The notes: generated by a model from the letters alone, not told the origin. A DNA stretch of 64,000 bases from Gemmatimonadota bacterium (GCA_022826565.1 JAJDUP010000012.1:124001-188000), one strand, 5' to 3'. Shown: positions 7,973 to 16,794, counted from the stretch's first letter. Numbers and translations: made by a program.

Positions 7973-9244
7973 CTACCGCAGCCCCTCGACCTCGTACACC
8001 TCGATGAACTCGCCCTCCAGATCGTCCCGGCGGAGTACGGCGATCCGGCGCCCCGTCACATCGAGCAACTCGTGCTCCGGGTTCGGAATCGTGACCTCGA
8101 ACTCGACCCAGCCGTAGCCGGTCATCGCTCCGTCCCTCATCTGAACCCATTCAGGACGGAAAACGGGAAGGTTGACGGCGGCGATCGGGAGCCCGTCGGC
8201 ACCGAACACCGTCCACCGCCGCTCCTGTTCCTGGTGTTTGGCGTAGTCGCCGAGCCAGATCCGGCCGTCGGCGTCGACGCGGAGGGCGTCAAAGGCTGGG
8301 TAGGTGTCTCGCAGCGTCGAATTCTGCAGTCGCCGACGCTCGACCGGGCGCCGCTCTTCCGGGTACATACCGAGGAACAGGTCCATCCAGCCCGCCATTT
8401 CCACGGCCGTGATATCGCGGGGGGACGATCCGCCGCGAATTCCGGCGACGGGGATCGGTCCCTCGAAGCGGGTCAGGTCCAGGGAATCCGTTGTTGCCAT
8501 GACCACGTGTCGGCCGCGCCCGGCATAGAGGGCGGTGGCTCCGAAGGCGACGGGATTCCAACGATCCGCCGAGGATATGCGTTCCTTCCCGGCCCACGAC
8601 CCCAGGGTGTCGACATTCTCCCACGACTGGTCGCCGTGGAGGAGGTGCACAGGGATTCTCTGCAGCCCCTCCGGGATCTCGTACCTCGGCTCAAAAACGG
8701 CGATCAACTCTCCGCCGGTCAGGCGAACGAGCGGCACCACCTCGCCGAATCGCTCGATGTCCTGGACGCCGGTCACCGTCCCCTGCGCATCCATGAACGT
8801 GTACCGCCGCTGCCGCCGATCATAGACATGGAGCGTGCCGTCCGCGCTTACGCCGACGCGCGCGATGTCGGTGTATTCTCCCGGCCCCTCCCCCTCCCGG
8901 CCCGTACGCCCGAGCAGCTGTCCATCGGGGTCGAGGAAGATGATCTCGGTCGACGCGTCATCGGCGAAGACCAGCGACCCGTCCGGCAGGAATACCGCCC
9001 CCAGAACGTGCCCGAGCAGCAGATCCGTGGCGGTCGAGTAGACCAGTCGGGGTTCAAGCAAGGGCAGCGAAAGGGCTTGCAAGTCCGAGATCCGGACGAT
9101 CTGCACGCCGGCGGAATCGGAGGTGGATATGGTCGCCACGCCCACCGCATCGTCAGAGCCGGCCGCCGGTTCGGGAGCATCCCGGCAGCTTGCGATCGCC
9201 AGTGCCAGGGGCGGCAGGATGAAATACCACGAAGGCTGTGACAT
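7973..9244 (-). CDS. Beta-propeller lipoprotein
   Basis: A 423-residue secreted lipoprotein. The start at 9244 gives MSQPSWYFILPPLALAIASC, a lipoprotein signal whose lipobox Cys is near residue 20. The mature part has repeated strand patterns such as VFLPDGSLVFADD, IFLDPDGQLLG, VGVSADGTLHVYDRR and LRVDADGRIWLGDY, each resembling an NHL or six-bladed propeller blade. Such proteins are common in this kind of genome and usually of unknown function. Its position directly before the BCCT gene suggests co-expression, though I see no direct functional link. The unusually long codon stretch upstream of 9244 lacks any signal-like sequence and was excluded. Confidence 0.75.
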   Translation of the reverse strand: MSQPSWYFILPPLALAIASCRDAPEPAAGSDDAVGVATISTSDSAGVQIVRISDLQALSLPLLEPRLVYSTATDLLLGHVLGAVFLPDGSLVFADDASTEIIFLDPDGQLLGRTGREGEGPGEYTDIARVGVSADGTLHVYDRRQRRYTFMDAQGTVTGVQDIERFGEVVPLVRLTGGELIAVFEPRYEIPEGLQRIPVHLLHGDQSWENVDTLGSWAGKERISSADRWNPVAFGATALYAGRGRHVVMATTDSLDLTRFEGPIPVAGIRGGSSPRDITAVEMAGWMDLFLGMYPEERRPVERRRLQNSTLRDTYPAFDALRVDADGRIWLGDYAKHQEQERRWTVFGADGLPIAAVNLPVFRPEWVQMRDGAMTGYGWVEFEVTIPNPEHELLDVTGRRIAVLRRDDLEGEFIEVYEVEGLR

Positions 9245-9451
9245 GCTCAACTCCCTGCCAAGAGCAGGAGGATGACCGCGCTCGGTCGCGGACCCGGAGC
9301 CTCCTCGCTTCAGCCGCCCAAGACCTCCGGCAGGGTTCAAGGTACCGGGTCGAAGCGCGGCGTGCATCGCCCCTCAAGTGGCCCCGCGACCTCGTTACCC
9401 ACACATTCCCACGGCCACCACGCAACACGGCCGCGCCACCGGGATGCCCCC

Positions 9452-10732
9452 ATGGGACACGACTTCCCCGACAACCAAACGTCCAACCGCCGCGATTTCC
9501 TGCGCTGGCTGGCGGCCAGCCCGCTCCTCGCCACCATCCCGGGCTGCGCCCCGCGCGGCGCCTCGCCCGGCCCGCTCACCGGCGCAGCTGGCCAGGGCGT
9601 TCCCGCCGCCGAACCGCCCCCCACCCCCCGCCCCACCCTCGACGACCTCGTCACCAGCGCCGGCGACGCCCTCGACGTCTTCGACATGGAGAAGGTGGCC
9701 GAAACCGCCATGCCCCCGGCGCACTTCGGCTATATCCAGACCGGCGTCGACGGCGAATCCACCCAGCGCAACAACCGGGAGGCGCTGGAGCGCATCCATA
9801 TCCGCGCGCGCCGTCTCGTCGACGTCAGCCGCCTCGACACCCGCGTCACGCTCTTTGGCCGCGAATGGCCCACGCCGATCATGATCGCGCCGTGCGGGAG
9901 CCAGCGGGCGTTCCACCCCGAGGGCGAACTGGCGACGGCCCGGGCCGCGCAGGCGCGGAACCACCTCCAGACGCTGTCCACCGTGACCTCCACCGCGGTC
10001 GAAGAGGTGAACGAGGCGCGCGGCGAGCCGGTGTGGTACCAGCTCTACGCCACCTCGAACTGGGAGGTCACGCAAGCCGTGGTCGAACGCGTGCGCACGG
10101 CGGGATGTCCCGTCATCGTGCTCACCGTGGATCTGCCCACCGGGAGCAACCGCCTCACCGGGCGGCGGTGGTCGCGCATCGACGACCGCACCTGCACCCA
10201 GTGCCACCGTCCCCGTGGCCGCGCACCCGACATCAAGCCCATGTACCAGGGCACGGTGTACAGCCCCCGCGACTACCGCACCCCGGGCATGACCTGGGAC
10301 ATGATCGGCCGCCTCCGCGACATCACCGACCAGCGGATCCTGGTGAAGGGCATCATGACGCACGAGGACGCAGAACTCGCGCTGGTGAACGGGGTCGACG
10401 GGATCTGGGTCTCGAATCACGGGGGGCGCGCGGAGGGCAGCGGCCAGGCGACCATCGACGCCCTGCCCGAGATCACGGCGACGGTGGCCGGCCAGGTGCC
10501 CGTGATCGTGGACGGCGGTTTTCGACGCGGCACCGATATCTTCAAGGCGATCGCGCGCGGGGCGGACGCGGTGGCGGTGGGCCGTCCCTACCTGTGGGGA
10601 CTGGGGGCTTTCGGCCAGGCCGGCGTCGAGCGCGTGCTCGAAATCCTGCGCAACGAACTTGCGGTCACAATGCGGCTGGCGGGGACGCCCTCGCTGGCAA
10701 GCATCGTCGAGACATCCATAGGGACGGAATAG
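9452..10732 (+). CDS. Tat-exported FMN-dependent alpha-hydroxy-acid oxidase/dehydrogenase
   Basis: A 426-residue member of the lactate/glycolate oxidase family. Residues 14-35 are a twin-arginine signal (NRRDFLRWLAASPLL) ending at a Cys, so it is probably exported and perhaps lipid-anchored. The TIM-barrel FMN site is clear: SNHGGR, then DALPEI, DGGFRRGTDIFKAIARGADAVAVGRPYLWG near the C-terminus. The SNHGGR His and Arg are the catalytic base and carboxylate-binding pair of this family. Substrates are short alpha-hydroxy acids such as L-lactate. It begins a plus-strand run with two FKBP genes. Together with the LutABC-type genes at 25.7-28.4 kb it hints at lactate or hydroxy-acid use. Confidence 0.88.
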   Translation: MGHDFPDNQTSNRRDFLRWLAASPLLATIPGCAPRGASPGPLTGAAGQGVPAAEPPPTPRPTLDDLVTSAGDALDVFDMEKVAETAMPPAHFGYIQTGVDGESTQRNNREALERIHIRARRLVDVSRLDTRVTLFGREWPTPIMIAPCGSQRAFHPEGELATARAAQARNHLQTLSTVTSTAVEEVNEARGEPVWYQLYATSNWEVTQAVVERVRTAGCPVIVLTVDLPTGSNRLTGRRWSRIDDRTCTQCHRPRGRAPDIKPMYQGTVYSPRDYRTPGMTWDMIGRLRDITDQRILVKGIMTHEDAELALVNGVDGIWVSNHGGRAEGSGQATIDALPEITATVAGQVPVIVDGGFRRGTDIFKAIARGADAVAVGRPYLWGLGAFGQAGVERVLEILRNELAVTMRLAGTPSLASIVETSIGTE

Positions 10733-10764
10733 TGGCGGAACATGAATCGAACCAGGGAGACAGA

Positions 10765-11181
10765 ATGCGAAACCTCATGCGGATCACATTGGGCACCGCG
10801 GCACTCGCGCTCGTCACGGCCTGCGCGGACGCCGGGCCCGAAATGATCAACACCGAGAGCGGACTCCGGATCGAGGTCCTGCGCGCGGGTGACGGCACAT
10901 CGCCGACCATCGACGACGAGGTCGTGCTGCACTACCGCGGCACCCTCACCGACGGCTCGCAGTTCGACTCGTCCTACGACCGCGGCGAGCCCGCCACCTT
11001 CCCGGTGAGCGGCGTGATCGAGGGCTTCGGCGAGGCGTTGCAGCTGATGTCGGTCGGTGGCCACATCCGCGTCACGATCCCTTCGGCGCTTGGCTATGGC
11101 GAGACCGGTGCCGGCGACGTGATCGGCCCCAACGAGGACCTGATCTTCGAGATCGAGCTGCTGGAGATTGTTGGGAGTTAG
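10765..11181 (+). CDS. FKBP-type peptidyl-prolyl isomerase lipoprotein
   Basis: A 138-residue FK506-binding-protein domain behind a lipoprotein signal (ALALVTAC, Cys about residue 18). The fold is covered by VVLHYRGTLTDGSQFDSSYDRG, VIEGFGEALQLMSVGG, IPSALGYGE and IGPNEDLIFEIELLEI, including the aromatic and Asp residues that line the prolyl pocket. It should catalyse cis-trans isomerisation of Xaa-Pro bonds in periplasmic proteins. It lies 32 bases after the alpha-hydroxy-acid oxidase and is followed by a close paralog at 11243, indicating local duplication. Confidence 0.92.
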   Translation: MRNLMRITLGTAALALVTACADAGPEMINTESGLRIEVLRAGDGTSPTIDDEVVLHYRGTLTDGSQFDSSYDRGEPATFPVSGVIEGFGEALQLMSVGGHIRVTIPSALGYGETGAGDVIGPNEDLIFEIELLEIVGS

Positions 11182-11242
11182 GGCGGAGGCTCCGTTGCGG
11201 CAGGGAGTCCACACAACACCGGGCTCCGGTGTAAGGCAACGG

Positions 11243-11692
11243 ATGATGCGGACCCCGTCCCCGCTGGGCGTCTTCATGCTCCTGGCCTGCACCGCCTGCG
11301 CCGGCGGCGGAGCCCGGGCCTCCGCCGACCCCCCAACCCCCGACGCGGACGGCTACGTCACCACGGGAAGCGGCCTCAGGTACCGGGTCATCAGCGAGGG
11401 CACCGGCCCGAGGCCCACCGCGCGCGACCGCGTGGTGCTGCACTACCGGTGCACGACCGAGGACGGGACGGTTGTCGACTCGTCCTACGATCGCGGCGCG
11501 CCGGACGTGCTCGCACTGAGGGACCTGATCCGCGGCTTCCGCGAGGCGCTTCAGCTGATGTCGGTCGGGAGTCACTACCAGGTGACGCTGCCCGGTCGGC
11601 TTGGGTACGGCTGGGACGGCATTGACGGGTTGGTAGGGCCCAACGAGACACTGTTTTTTGAGATTCAGCTGTTTCGGATCGTGGAGCGATGA
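11243..11692 (+). CDS. FKBP-type peptidyl-prolyl isomerase lipoprotein (paralog)
   Basis: A 149-residue paralog of the preceding gene, with MMRTPSPLGVFMLLACTAC as lipoprotein signal. It repeats the same blocks: VVLHYRCTTEDGTVVDSSYDRG, LIRGFREALQLMSVGS, LPGRLGYG, VGPNETLFFEIQLFRI. The canonical FDSSYDRG is VDSSYDRG here, so the first pocket Phe is Val, and the loop before the last strand is altered (GYGWDGIDGL), so isomerase activity may be weaker. The ATGATG start at 11243 is close to the previous stop (11181). Its stop overlaps the next gene's ATG at 11689 (ATGA), implying translational coupling to the nucleotidyltransferase. Confidence 0.88.
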   Translation: MMRTPSPLGVFMLLACTACAGGGARASADPPTPDADGYVTTGSGLRYRVISEGTGPRPTARDRVVLHYRCTTEDGTVVDSSYDRGAPDVLALRDLIRGFREALQLMSVGSHYQVTLPGRLGYGWDGIDGLVGPNETLFFEIQLFRIVER

Positions 11693-12228
11693 GCACTGCC
11701 CGACTGCCCGCCGGTGCCGCCAAGGTACGTGAACTCATGCGGATGCTGGGCCGGGCGGCGCAGAGCGACGGAAGGATCTATCTGGTCGGCGGCAGCTCCG
11801 CCGTGCTTGTGGGCTGGAGGGATGTGACCGTTGATGTCGACTTGAAGCTCGAACCCGAGCCGCGCGGCGTTTTCACCGCGATCGCACGGGCGAAGGACGC
11901 TCTCAACATCAACGTCGAACTTGCCGCGCCCGACGACTTCATTCCGGCCCTGCCCGGCTGGCGCGAACGCAGTCCGTTTATCGCCCGGCATGGACGCGTG
12001 GATTACTATCACTACGACTTCCATGCACAGGCGCTGGCCAAGATTGAGCGGGGACACGAGCAGGACTTGAGCGATGTGAGGGCAATGACGCGGCTTGGGT
12101 TGATTCGGCGGGAACGGATGAGCGAGTTGTTTCAGGCGATCGAGCCGGCATTGGTGAGGTATCCGGCAATCGACCCAGCGAGTTTTCGGGAAAGGTTCCA
12201 CCAGGCTGCAAGCGAGATCTTTCCATGA
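11689..12228 (+). CDS. Nucleotidyltransferase-fold protein (DUF6036-like)
   Basis: A 179-residue protein with a minimal nucleotidyltransferase signature: YLVGGSSAVL at residues 31-40 and DVDLKLEP at 49-56, giving the GGS and DxD elements that bind NTP and metal. The middle part (HGRVDYYHYDFHAQALAKIERGHEQDLSDV) resembles the substrate-recognition segment of AbiEii/DUF6036-type proteins, which include toxins of toxin-antitoxin systems and housekeeping transferases. It overlaps the gene before and after it by four bases (ATGA), so it is translated in a chain with its small partner. Target and direction of the reaction are unknown. Confidence 0.65.
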   Translation: MSTARLPAGAAKVRELMRMLGRAAQSDGRIYLVGGSSAVLVGWRDVTVDVDLKLEPEPRGVFTAIARAKDALNINVELAAPDDFIPALPGWRERSPFIARHGRVDYYHYDFHAQALAKIERGHEQDLSDVRAMTRLGLIRRERMSELFQAIEPALVRYPAIDPASFRERFHQAASEIFP

Positions 12229-12536
12229 CGACCGTCCCCCCGGACCTCCCGGGCGCTGACCTGGTATCCTCTGGAGTCGAAGCGCTGAAGCGTGGAGAAG
12301 CGACCGTCGAAGCGCTCCTGGTGATGGTTGGAGCATCGCGCATGCGCGCCGCAGGTCTGGAGCTTCCCCATTGCCCGCCTCTTCCGCATCCTCCGGAAAT
12401 CGCACTTTACAAGGCCATCGGCGCCGAGCATCCTTCCGACACCCATTCCAGGTACAACGCATTGATTCGTCGCCTGGTCAGCTTCGAGCGGGCGCTGGAA
12501 CGGCTGAGCCGTCACGGGAGAATGACGACGCTGTAG
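12225..12536 (+). CDS. Small partner of the nucleotidyltransferase-fold gene (hypothetical)
   Basis: A 103-residue protein that I do not recognise. It is predicted to be mainly helical: GVEALKRGEATVEALLVMVGA, then RMRAAGLELP, a proline-rich linker and a C-terminal helix with FERALERLSRHGR. It starts four bases before the nucleotidyltransferase stop (ATGA overlap), the arrangement expected of a two-gene module such as antitoxin plus toxin, or of a regulatory subunit. Its TAG stop lies inside the left arm of the palindromic element at 12530-12639. Confidence 0.55.
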   Translation: MTTVPPDLPGADLVSSGVEALKRGEATVEALLVMVGASRMRAAGLELPHCPPLPHPPEIALYKAIGAEHPSDTHSRYNALIRRLVSFERALERLSRHGRMTTL

Positions 12537-12639
12537 GGTCTTGTCGGCCAGAAAAGGGCAAATCTGGCGGACAACGGTAGTGACGGACGGCTTGACCGCC
12601 AAAAAACGGCAAATCTGGCGGACAAATCGACCCTACAGC
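12530..12639. repeat. Paired 34-nt palindromic repeat element, copy 2
   Basis: A 110-bp element bounded by a perfect 11-bp inverted repeat, GCTGTAGGGTC at 12530-12540 and GACCCTACAGC at 12629-12639. Inside are two 34-nt units at 12541-12574 and 12592-12625, spaced 51 bases, each with arms TTGTCGGCCA or TTGACCGCCA and TGGCGGACAA. The units match those at 2136-2219 in length, spacing and orientation. The element sits between two convergent genes and supplies both their TAG stop codons. It could fold into one long or two short hairpins and may terminate transcription in both directions. Confidence 0.78.
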
Positions 12640-14102
12640 ATGCTCCCCAGCCACAGCGTCACGAACGCTCCGTAGAACACCGACATCGCAACCAGCGCCA
12701 CCCTGCGCCACATCGGCGGCCGCACTGCTTCCGGAAGCAGCCGCGTGTTGATGTAGAGCAGGTGCAGCGGAGCGATCACGAAGACCACGCCGGCCATGTT
12801 GGCGCCCAGCTGGAGCAGGAAGATCGGCTGCGCGAGCCTGAGCGCGATCACCCCCCAGATCGCCAGCACGCCGAGCACCGTGTAGTACAGGACCCGCACG
12901 TCGCCGTCGCGCCAGTTGCGGACCCGTTCGGACCCCGTCCAGAGGATGTCTGTGATCGCCCGGGTCATGCCTTCGAGGATGTCGAGCTGGGTCTTGAAGA
13001 GCACCCATACGGCCATCATCGCGATGACGCCGCCGAAGATCGCGCCCTTTTCGCTCGCGATGGCGTCGGCGAGGGTCGCTGCTACGGCGAGGCCGCGGAT
13101 GTCGGTGCCGCTCTCGATGAAGGTGACGTAGATGACCGCGGGCAGAACCATGCCCAGCATCGCACCCACGAAATAGATGCCCCACTGGTCGGCGCGCACG
13201 ATGCGCCACCAGCCGCGCCACCGGCTCATGGCGTCCGATGTGGTCTCGAAGGTGAAGCCGGTGGGCTCGAGTTGCCTGCGTTCGCCGCCGACCGCGGCGG
13301 GGATGTAGCCGACACGCTTGCCCATCCCATAGCCCTTGTCCCGGGCCCAGTTCGAGAGGGTCATGTTGATGACGCCGCCGGCGCCCGAGTACGCGGCGAA
13401 CGCGCCGATCAGGAACCAGTCCACGCCTTCCGGAATGAAGCGGAAGGCCCCCGCGCCCGGATCGTAGCCGACCAGTCCCGCCGCCGCCTCGACCCAGGTG
13501 GATGGCGCGACGAAGATCAGGGCCAGAATCAGGAAGCCGCCGATGATCGCTGCGACCAGGATCCAGTTAAGCAGCTCGAGCGTCCGTTCGATCCGCCTTC
13601 CGAAGAGCAGGATCCCGACGCAGAGCGCGAAGGTGCCGACCCCTATCAGGTACACGGTCAGTTCCTGCCCGGGGCCCGCGAGTTCGCGGAAGATGAGGAA
13701 GAAGATCGCGCCCGCGGCCGCGCCCGCCCAACCGGGCCAGCCGACCTGCAGGAAGTAGAGGAGCGCATAGAACCACGCCCAGAACCAGGCCCGCGGCTTC
13801 GTGCGCATGAACCCCGTCACGACGGGCTCCCCGGTGGCCAGCGTCCAGCGCATGAGTTCGGTGTTGAAGACCGTCTGCAGGAAGGCGGCGACGAGCGTCA
13901 CCCACAGCAGCACGAGCCCGTACTGGACGAACGCCGCCGGCCCGAGCAGGAACTCGCCGCTCCCGATCGAGGCGCCCAGCACGATGACGCCGGGGCCCAC
14001 GACGCCGATCCACGCCAGCCCCTTCGGCGCGGGCGGAGCCGGAAGCTCGGCCTTTTCGAAGGGCTTGAGCCCGGAGCGTGATTCCGGCGGAGGGGTGTTC
14101 AT
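12633..14102 (-). CDS. Nramp-related divalent-metal-type transporter
   Basis: A 489-residue inner-membrane protein with about 11 hydrophobic segments, matching the Nramp/SLC11 superfamily in layout. The first helix reads GPGVIVLGASIGSGEFLLGP, in the place where canonical Nramp proteins have the DPGN metal-binding loop, so the key Asp-Pro-Gly-Asn residues are absent. The sixth helix region (DWFLIGAFAAYSGAGGVINMTLSNW) likewise lacks the canonical Met-Pro-His. It therefore belongs to a divergent branch whose substrate may not be manganese or iron. It follows the S9 peptidase gene on the same strand by 74 bases. Its stop lies in the palindromic element. Confidence 0.75.
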   Translation of the reverse strand: MNTPPPESRSGLKPFEKAELPAPPAPKGLAWIGVVGPGVIVLGASIGSGEFLLGPAAFVQYGLVLLWVTLVAAFLQTVFNTELMRWTLATGEPVVTGFMRTKPRAWFWAWFYALLYFLQVGWPGWAGAAAGAIFFLIFRELAGPGQELTVYLIGVGTFALCVGILLFGRRIERTLELLNWILVAAIIGGFLILALIFVAPSTWVEAAAGLVGYDPGAGAFRFIPEGVDWFLIGAFAAYSGAGGVINMTLSNWARDKGYGMGKRVGYIPAAVGGERRQLEPTGFTFETTSDAMSRWRGWWRIVRADQWGIYFVGAMLGMVLPAVIYVTFIESGTDIRGLAVAATLADAIASEKGAIFGGVIAMMAVWVLFKTQLDILEGMTRAITDILWTGSERVRNWRDGDVRVLYYTVLGVLAIWGVIALRLAQPIFLLQLGANMAGVVFVIAPLHLLYINTRLLPEAVRPPMWRRVALVAMSVFYGAFVTLWLGSML

Positions 14103-14176
14103 GGTGTTGGTCCGGGGCTGTTGGTGGTCGTCACGATTCGTCGAGGGCCGCGGTCATGCGGAGGCCGGGGGCCCGC

Positions 14177-16264
14177 TCAGCTCACCGGCCGCTTCCCCAC
14201 CCACTGATCGTACCACTTCCGCATGTACAGCTGCGTGCGCATGAAGTTGGAGGGCTTCCGGCCGGTGCCGTGGTACTCCTCGTTGAAGCGGATGATGGCG
14301 GTGGGGACGCCGACCATCTTGAGCGCCTGGTAGTACTCCTCTGACTGGGTCATCGGGGTGCGGAGGTCGAGTTCGCCCGTCAGCAGCAGGGTCGGCGTCG
14401 TGACGTTGTCGACGTACATGAGCGACGAGTGGTGCAGCCACTTGTCCGGGTTGTCCCAGGGGAGTTCGCGGAAGCGGCGGTAGGCCCACATGGCCACGTC
14501 GGCGGTGCCGGCGAAGGACATCCAGTTGATGACGGGGCAGCGGACGGCGGCTGCGGCGAAGCGGTCGTCGTGGCCGATCACCCAGCTCGAGAGGACGCCG
14601 CCGCCGGAGCAGCCGCCGACGTACATCCGGTCCGTGTCGATGTAGCCGCGCCCGACGACTTCGTCGACGCCGTGCAGGAGGTCCGCGAGGTCGCGCTCGC
14701 CGGGGTAGCTGTCGTCGATGGCGTTGCCGAAGTCGGTGCCGTAGCCGGTCGAGCCGCGGGGGTTGGTGTAGAGGACCACGAAGTCGTTGGCGGCGAAGTT
14801 CTGGAACATCCAGTTGAAGCCCACGTTGTACATGGCGTGCGGGCCGCCGTGGATCTCGAAGACGAGGGGATATCTGCGTGTGGGGTCGAAGCCGGGTGGC
14901 TTGATGATCCATCCCTGTACCTGCGCCCCCTCGGTGGACTCGTACCAGATTTCCTCGATGTCGCCGAGAGCGACGCCCTCCAGCACATCATCATTCACAT
15001 CGGTGAGGCGGTTCGTTGCGGCGCCGGCTTCGAGGTCGTAACGGACCACGTCGCCGGGCGTCTGCGGGGCCGAGCGCACGCCGACCGCGGTGCCGCCGGC
15101 CATCGAGGTGAGCGAGAGCATGTGGACGCCGTCGGTGAGCTGCTGCAGGTCGCCGCCGGGCGTGGCGGAATAGATGTTGGACGAGCCGCGGTCGGCGACC
15201 GAGAAGTAGAAGCGGCTGCCGTCGGCGGCCCACATCATGTCGCCCACGTCGCGGTCGAGGTCGGGGGTGAGCTTGCGCATGCCGCTGCCGTCGATGCCGA
15301 TGGTGTGGATCTCGCCGACGTGGTAGGTCTGCGGTGACCATTCGTAGCCGGTGAAGGCGATCGTGCGGCCGTCGGGAGAGACCGAGGGGCTGTTCCACAG
15401 GCCGCGGACGGGAGTGATCTCGCGGGTCTCGCCGGTGGCCACGTCGACCGCGTTGATGGCGGACTCGAAGTAGCGCATGTCCCAGTCTTCCTTCATGAGC
15501 CCGTCGAAGACGATGGTGCTGCCGTCGGGGGTCCAGTCGTAGCCGACGCCGCCGTAGATGCCGATGAAGCGGGAGCCGACGTGCCACTTGCCGTGGGTGA
15601 TCTGGCGGGCGGTGCCTCCCTCGGCCGGGACGACAAAGAGGTGCACGTAGGCGGGGTCGGTGAAGCCGACGCGGTCCGCGCGGAAGTGCATGTTCTCGAC
15701 GATGCGGGGGGTGGCGGTCCAGTTGGCGCCCTCGGGAGCCGCCGGAAGGTCGATCGACCAGTCGCTGGGGAGCTCGCCGGGGGTGTACATGGTGAAGGCG
15801 ATCATGGTGCCGTCGGGCGACCACCGGGCGTTCATGGGGGTGTCGGAGACGCGGGTGACCTGGGTGACGGAGCCTCCGGCGTCCATGTGGCGGACGTGAA
15901 TCTGGGCACCGCCCTGTTCGCCGGGGGCGGTGAAGAGGATGCGCGTGCCGTCCGGCGACCAGCGCGGCGAGGAGCCCTCGATGAGGAAGCGCGGCCGGGA
16001 GCCGTCGGCGTCCATGATGTGGAGGGAGGACTCCCACTCGTCCTCCATCTGGTCGACCCAACTGCGCGTGTAGATGACCTGGCTGCCGTCGGGGGAGAGC
16101 TGGGGATCGCCGACGCGTTCCCAGTCGAGGTAGCGGTCGACGGTGAGGCGGGCGTCCTGGGCGGTGAGTTGGGCCGGGGTGAGGGCCAGGGCGGCGAGGG
16201 CCGGGACGGCAATCGCGAGCAGTGTGGCGGTGGCCGGAATCAGGAAACGGGTGTTGATGCGCAT
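14177..16264 (-). CDS. S9 family prolyl oligopeptidase-type peptidase
   Basis: A 695-residue secreted serine peptidase. After an N-terminal signal (MRINTRFLIPATATLLAIAV) comes a seven-bladed propeller with repeated SPDG and WSPDGT blades, and a C-terminal alpha/beta hydrolase domain. The catalytic triad is Ser553 in GGCSGGG, Asp633 in GELDLRTP and His665 in EEYHGT. GGPHAMY and NPRGSTGYG precede the serine as in S9C acylaminoacyl-type and dipeptidyl-type enzymes. It would trim peptides in the periplasm. The start at 16264 is supported by GGAG upstream (AAGGAGCCCGCACCG). A paralog lies at 55077-57137. It is divergent from the thioesterase gene. Confidence 0.92.
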   Translation of the reverse strand: MRINTRFLIPATATLLAIAVPALAALALTPAQLTAQDARLTVDRYLDWERVGDPQLSPDGSQVIYTRSWVDQMEDEWESSLHIMDADGSRPRFLIEGSSPRWSPDGTRILFTAPGEQGGAQIHVRHMDAGGSVTQVTRVSDTPMNARWSPDGTMIAFTMYTPGELPSDWSIDLPAAPEGANWTATPRIVENMHFRADRVGFTDPAYVHLFVVPAEGGTARQITHGKWHVGSRFIGIYGGVGYDWTPDGSTIVFDGLMKEDWDMRYFESAINAVDVATGETREITPVRGLWNSPSVSPDGRTIAFTGYEWSPQTYHVGEIHTIGIDGSGMRKLTPDLDRDVGDMMWAADGSRFYFSVADRGSSNIYSATPGGDLQQLTDGVHMLSLTSMAGGTAVGVRSAPQTPGDVVRYDLEAGAATNRLTDVNDDVLEGVALGDIEEIWYESTEGAQVQGWIIKPPGFDPTRRYPLVFEIHGGPHAMYNVGFNWMFQNFAANDFVVLYTNPRGSTGYGTDFGNAIDDSYPGERDLADLLHGVDEVVGRGYIDTDRMYVGGCSGGGVLSSWVIGHDDRFAAAAVRCPVINWMSFAGTADVAMWAYRRFRELPWDNPDKWLHHSSLMYVDNVTTPTLLLTGELDLRTPMTQSEEYYQALKMVGVPTAIIRFNEEYHGTGRKPSNFMRTQLYMRKWYDQWVGKRPVS

Positions 16265-16373
16265 CGGTGCGGGCTCCTTCGGACCTGAGGGAAATGCTCC
16301 GTGCAAGTGGGGGCGCGCGGGCGCGCGGGTCAAGGCTTGCCCGGCATCCCGGTTCGCGCTAATTCGTATCGCC

Positions 16374-16790
16374 ATGCCACCGAAAAAGACCGAGTCCTGG
16401 ACCCTCATCGAATCGATCCTCGCTGCTTCCGACGCGATCGTCGCCCTTGGGATCACCCTGGAGGACGTGGGCGAGGACACCTGCGTGCTCAAGATGCCGA
16501 AGCGGCTCGATCTCACCCGCGGCGACGGCACGATCTATCACGGCGGGCCGGTGGCGTCGCTGATCGACATCGCGGGGGACATGGTCGTCGCGGTGCGCGC
16601 CGGGGGCGGGGTGCCGACCATCTCATTGCGGGTCGATTACCTGCGCCCCTGCACCGGTCCCTACCTGCTGGCGACAGCGCGGCTGCGGCGCGCCGGCCGC
16701 ACCATCTCGACCTCCGACGTGGACGTGCACGACGACCAGGGGCGCCTTTGCGCGGTGGGACGCGGCACCTATTCCTCCCTGGTCGGCTGA
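16374..16790 (+). CDS. PaaI-type hotdog-fold thioesterase
   Basis: A 138-residue hotdog-fold protein. The IYHGGPVASLIDIAGDM segment at about residues 57-74 is the family's active-site helix, and PTISLRVDYLRPC followed by TARLRRAGRTIS matches the typical strands. Such proteins hydrolyse acyl- or aryl-CoA thioesters. It heads a plus-strand run with a reductase, a membrane carrier and an acyl-CoA ligase, which fits a role in clearing or recycling CoA thioesters in a carboxylic-acid pathway. The start at 16374 is the first Met giving a family-length product. Confidence 0.85.
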   Translation: MPPKKTESWTLIESILAASDAIVALGITLEDVGEDTCVLKMPKRLDLTRGDGTIYHGGPVASLIDIAGDMVVAVRAGGGVPTISLRVDYLRPCTGPYLLATARLRRAGRTISTSDVDVHDDQGRLCAVGRGTYSSLVG

Positions 16791-16794
16791 CGGG

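Noticed and set aside
6553-8007. Long plus-strand open frame across the BCCT gene
   Set aside because: It is antisense to a clear BCCT transporter and is low-complexity, rich in Arg, Glu, Asp and Pro; high-GC coding DNA often leaves such open frames.
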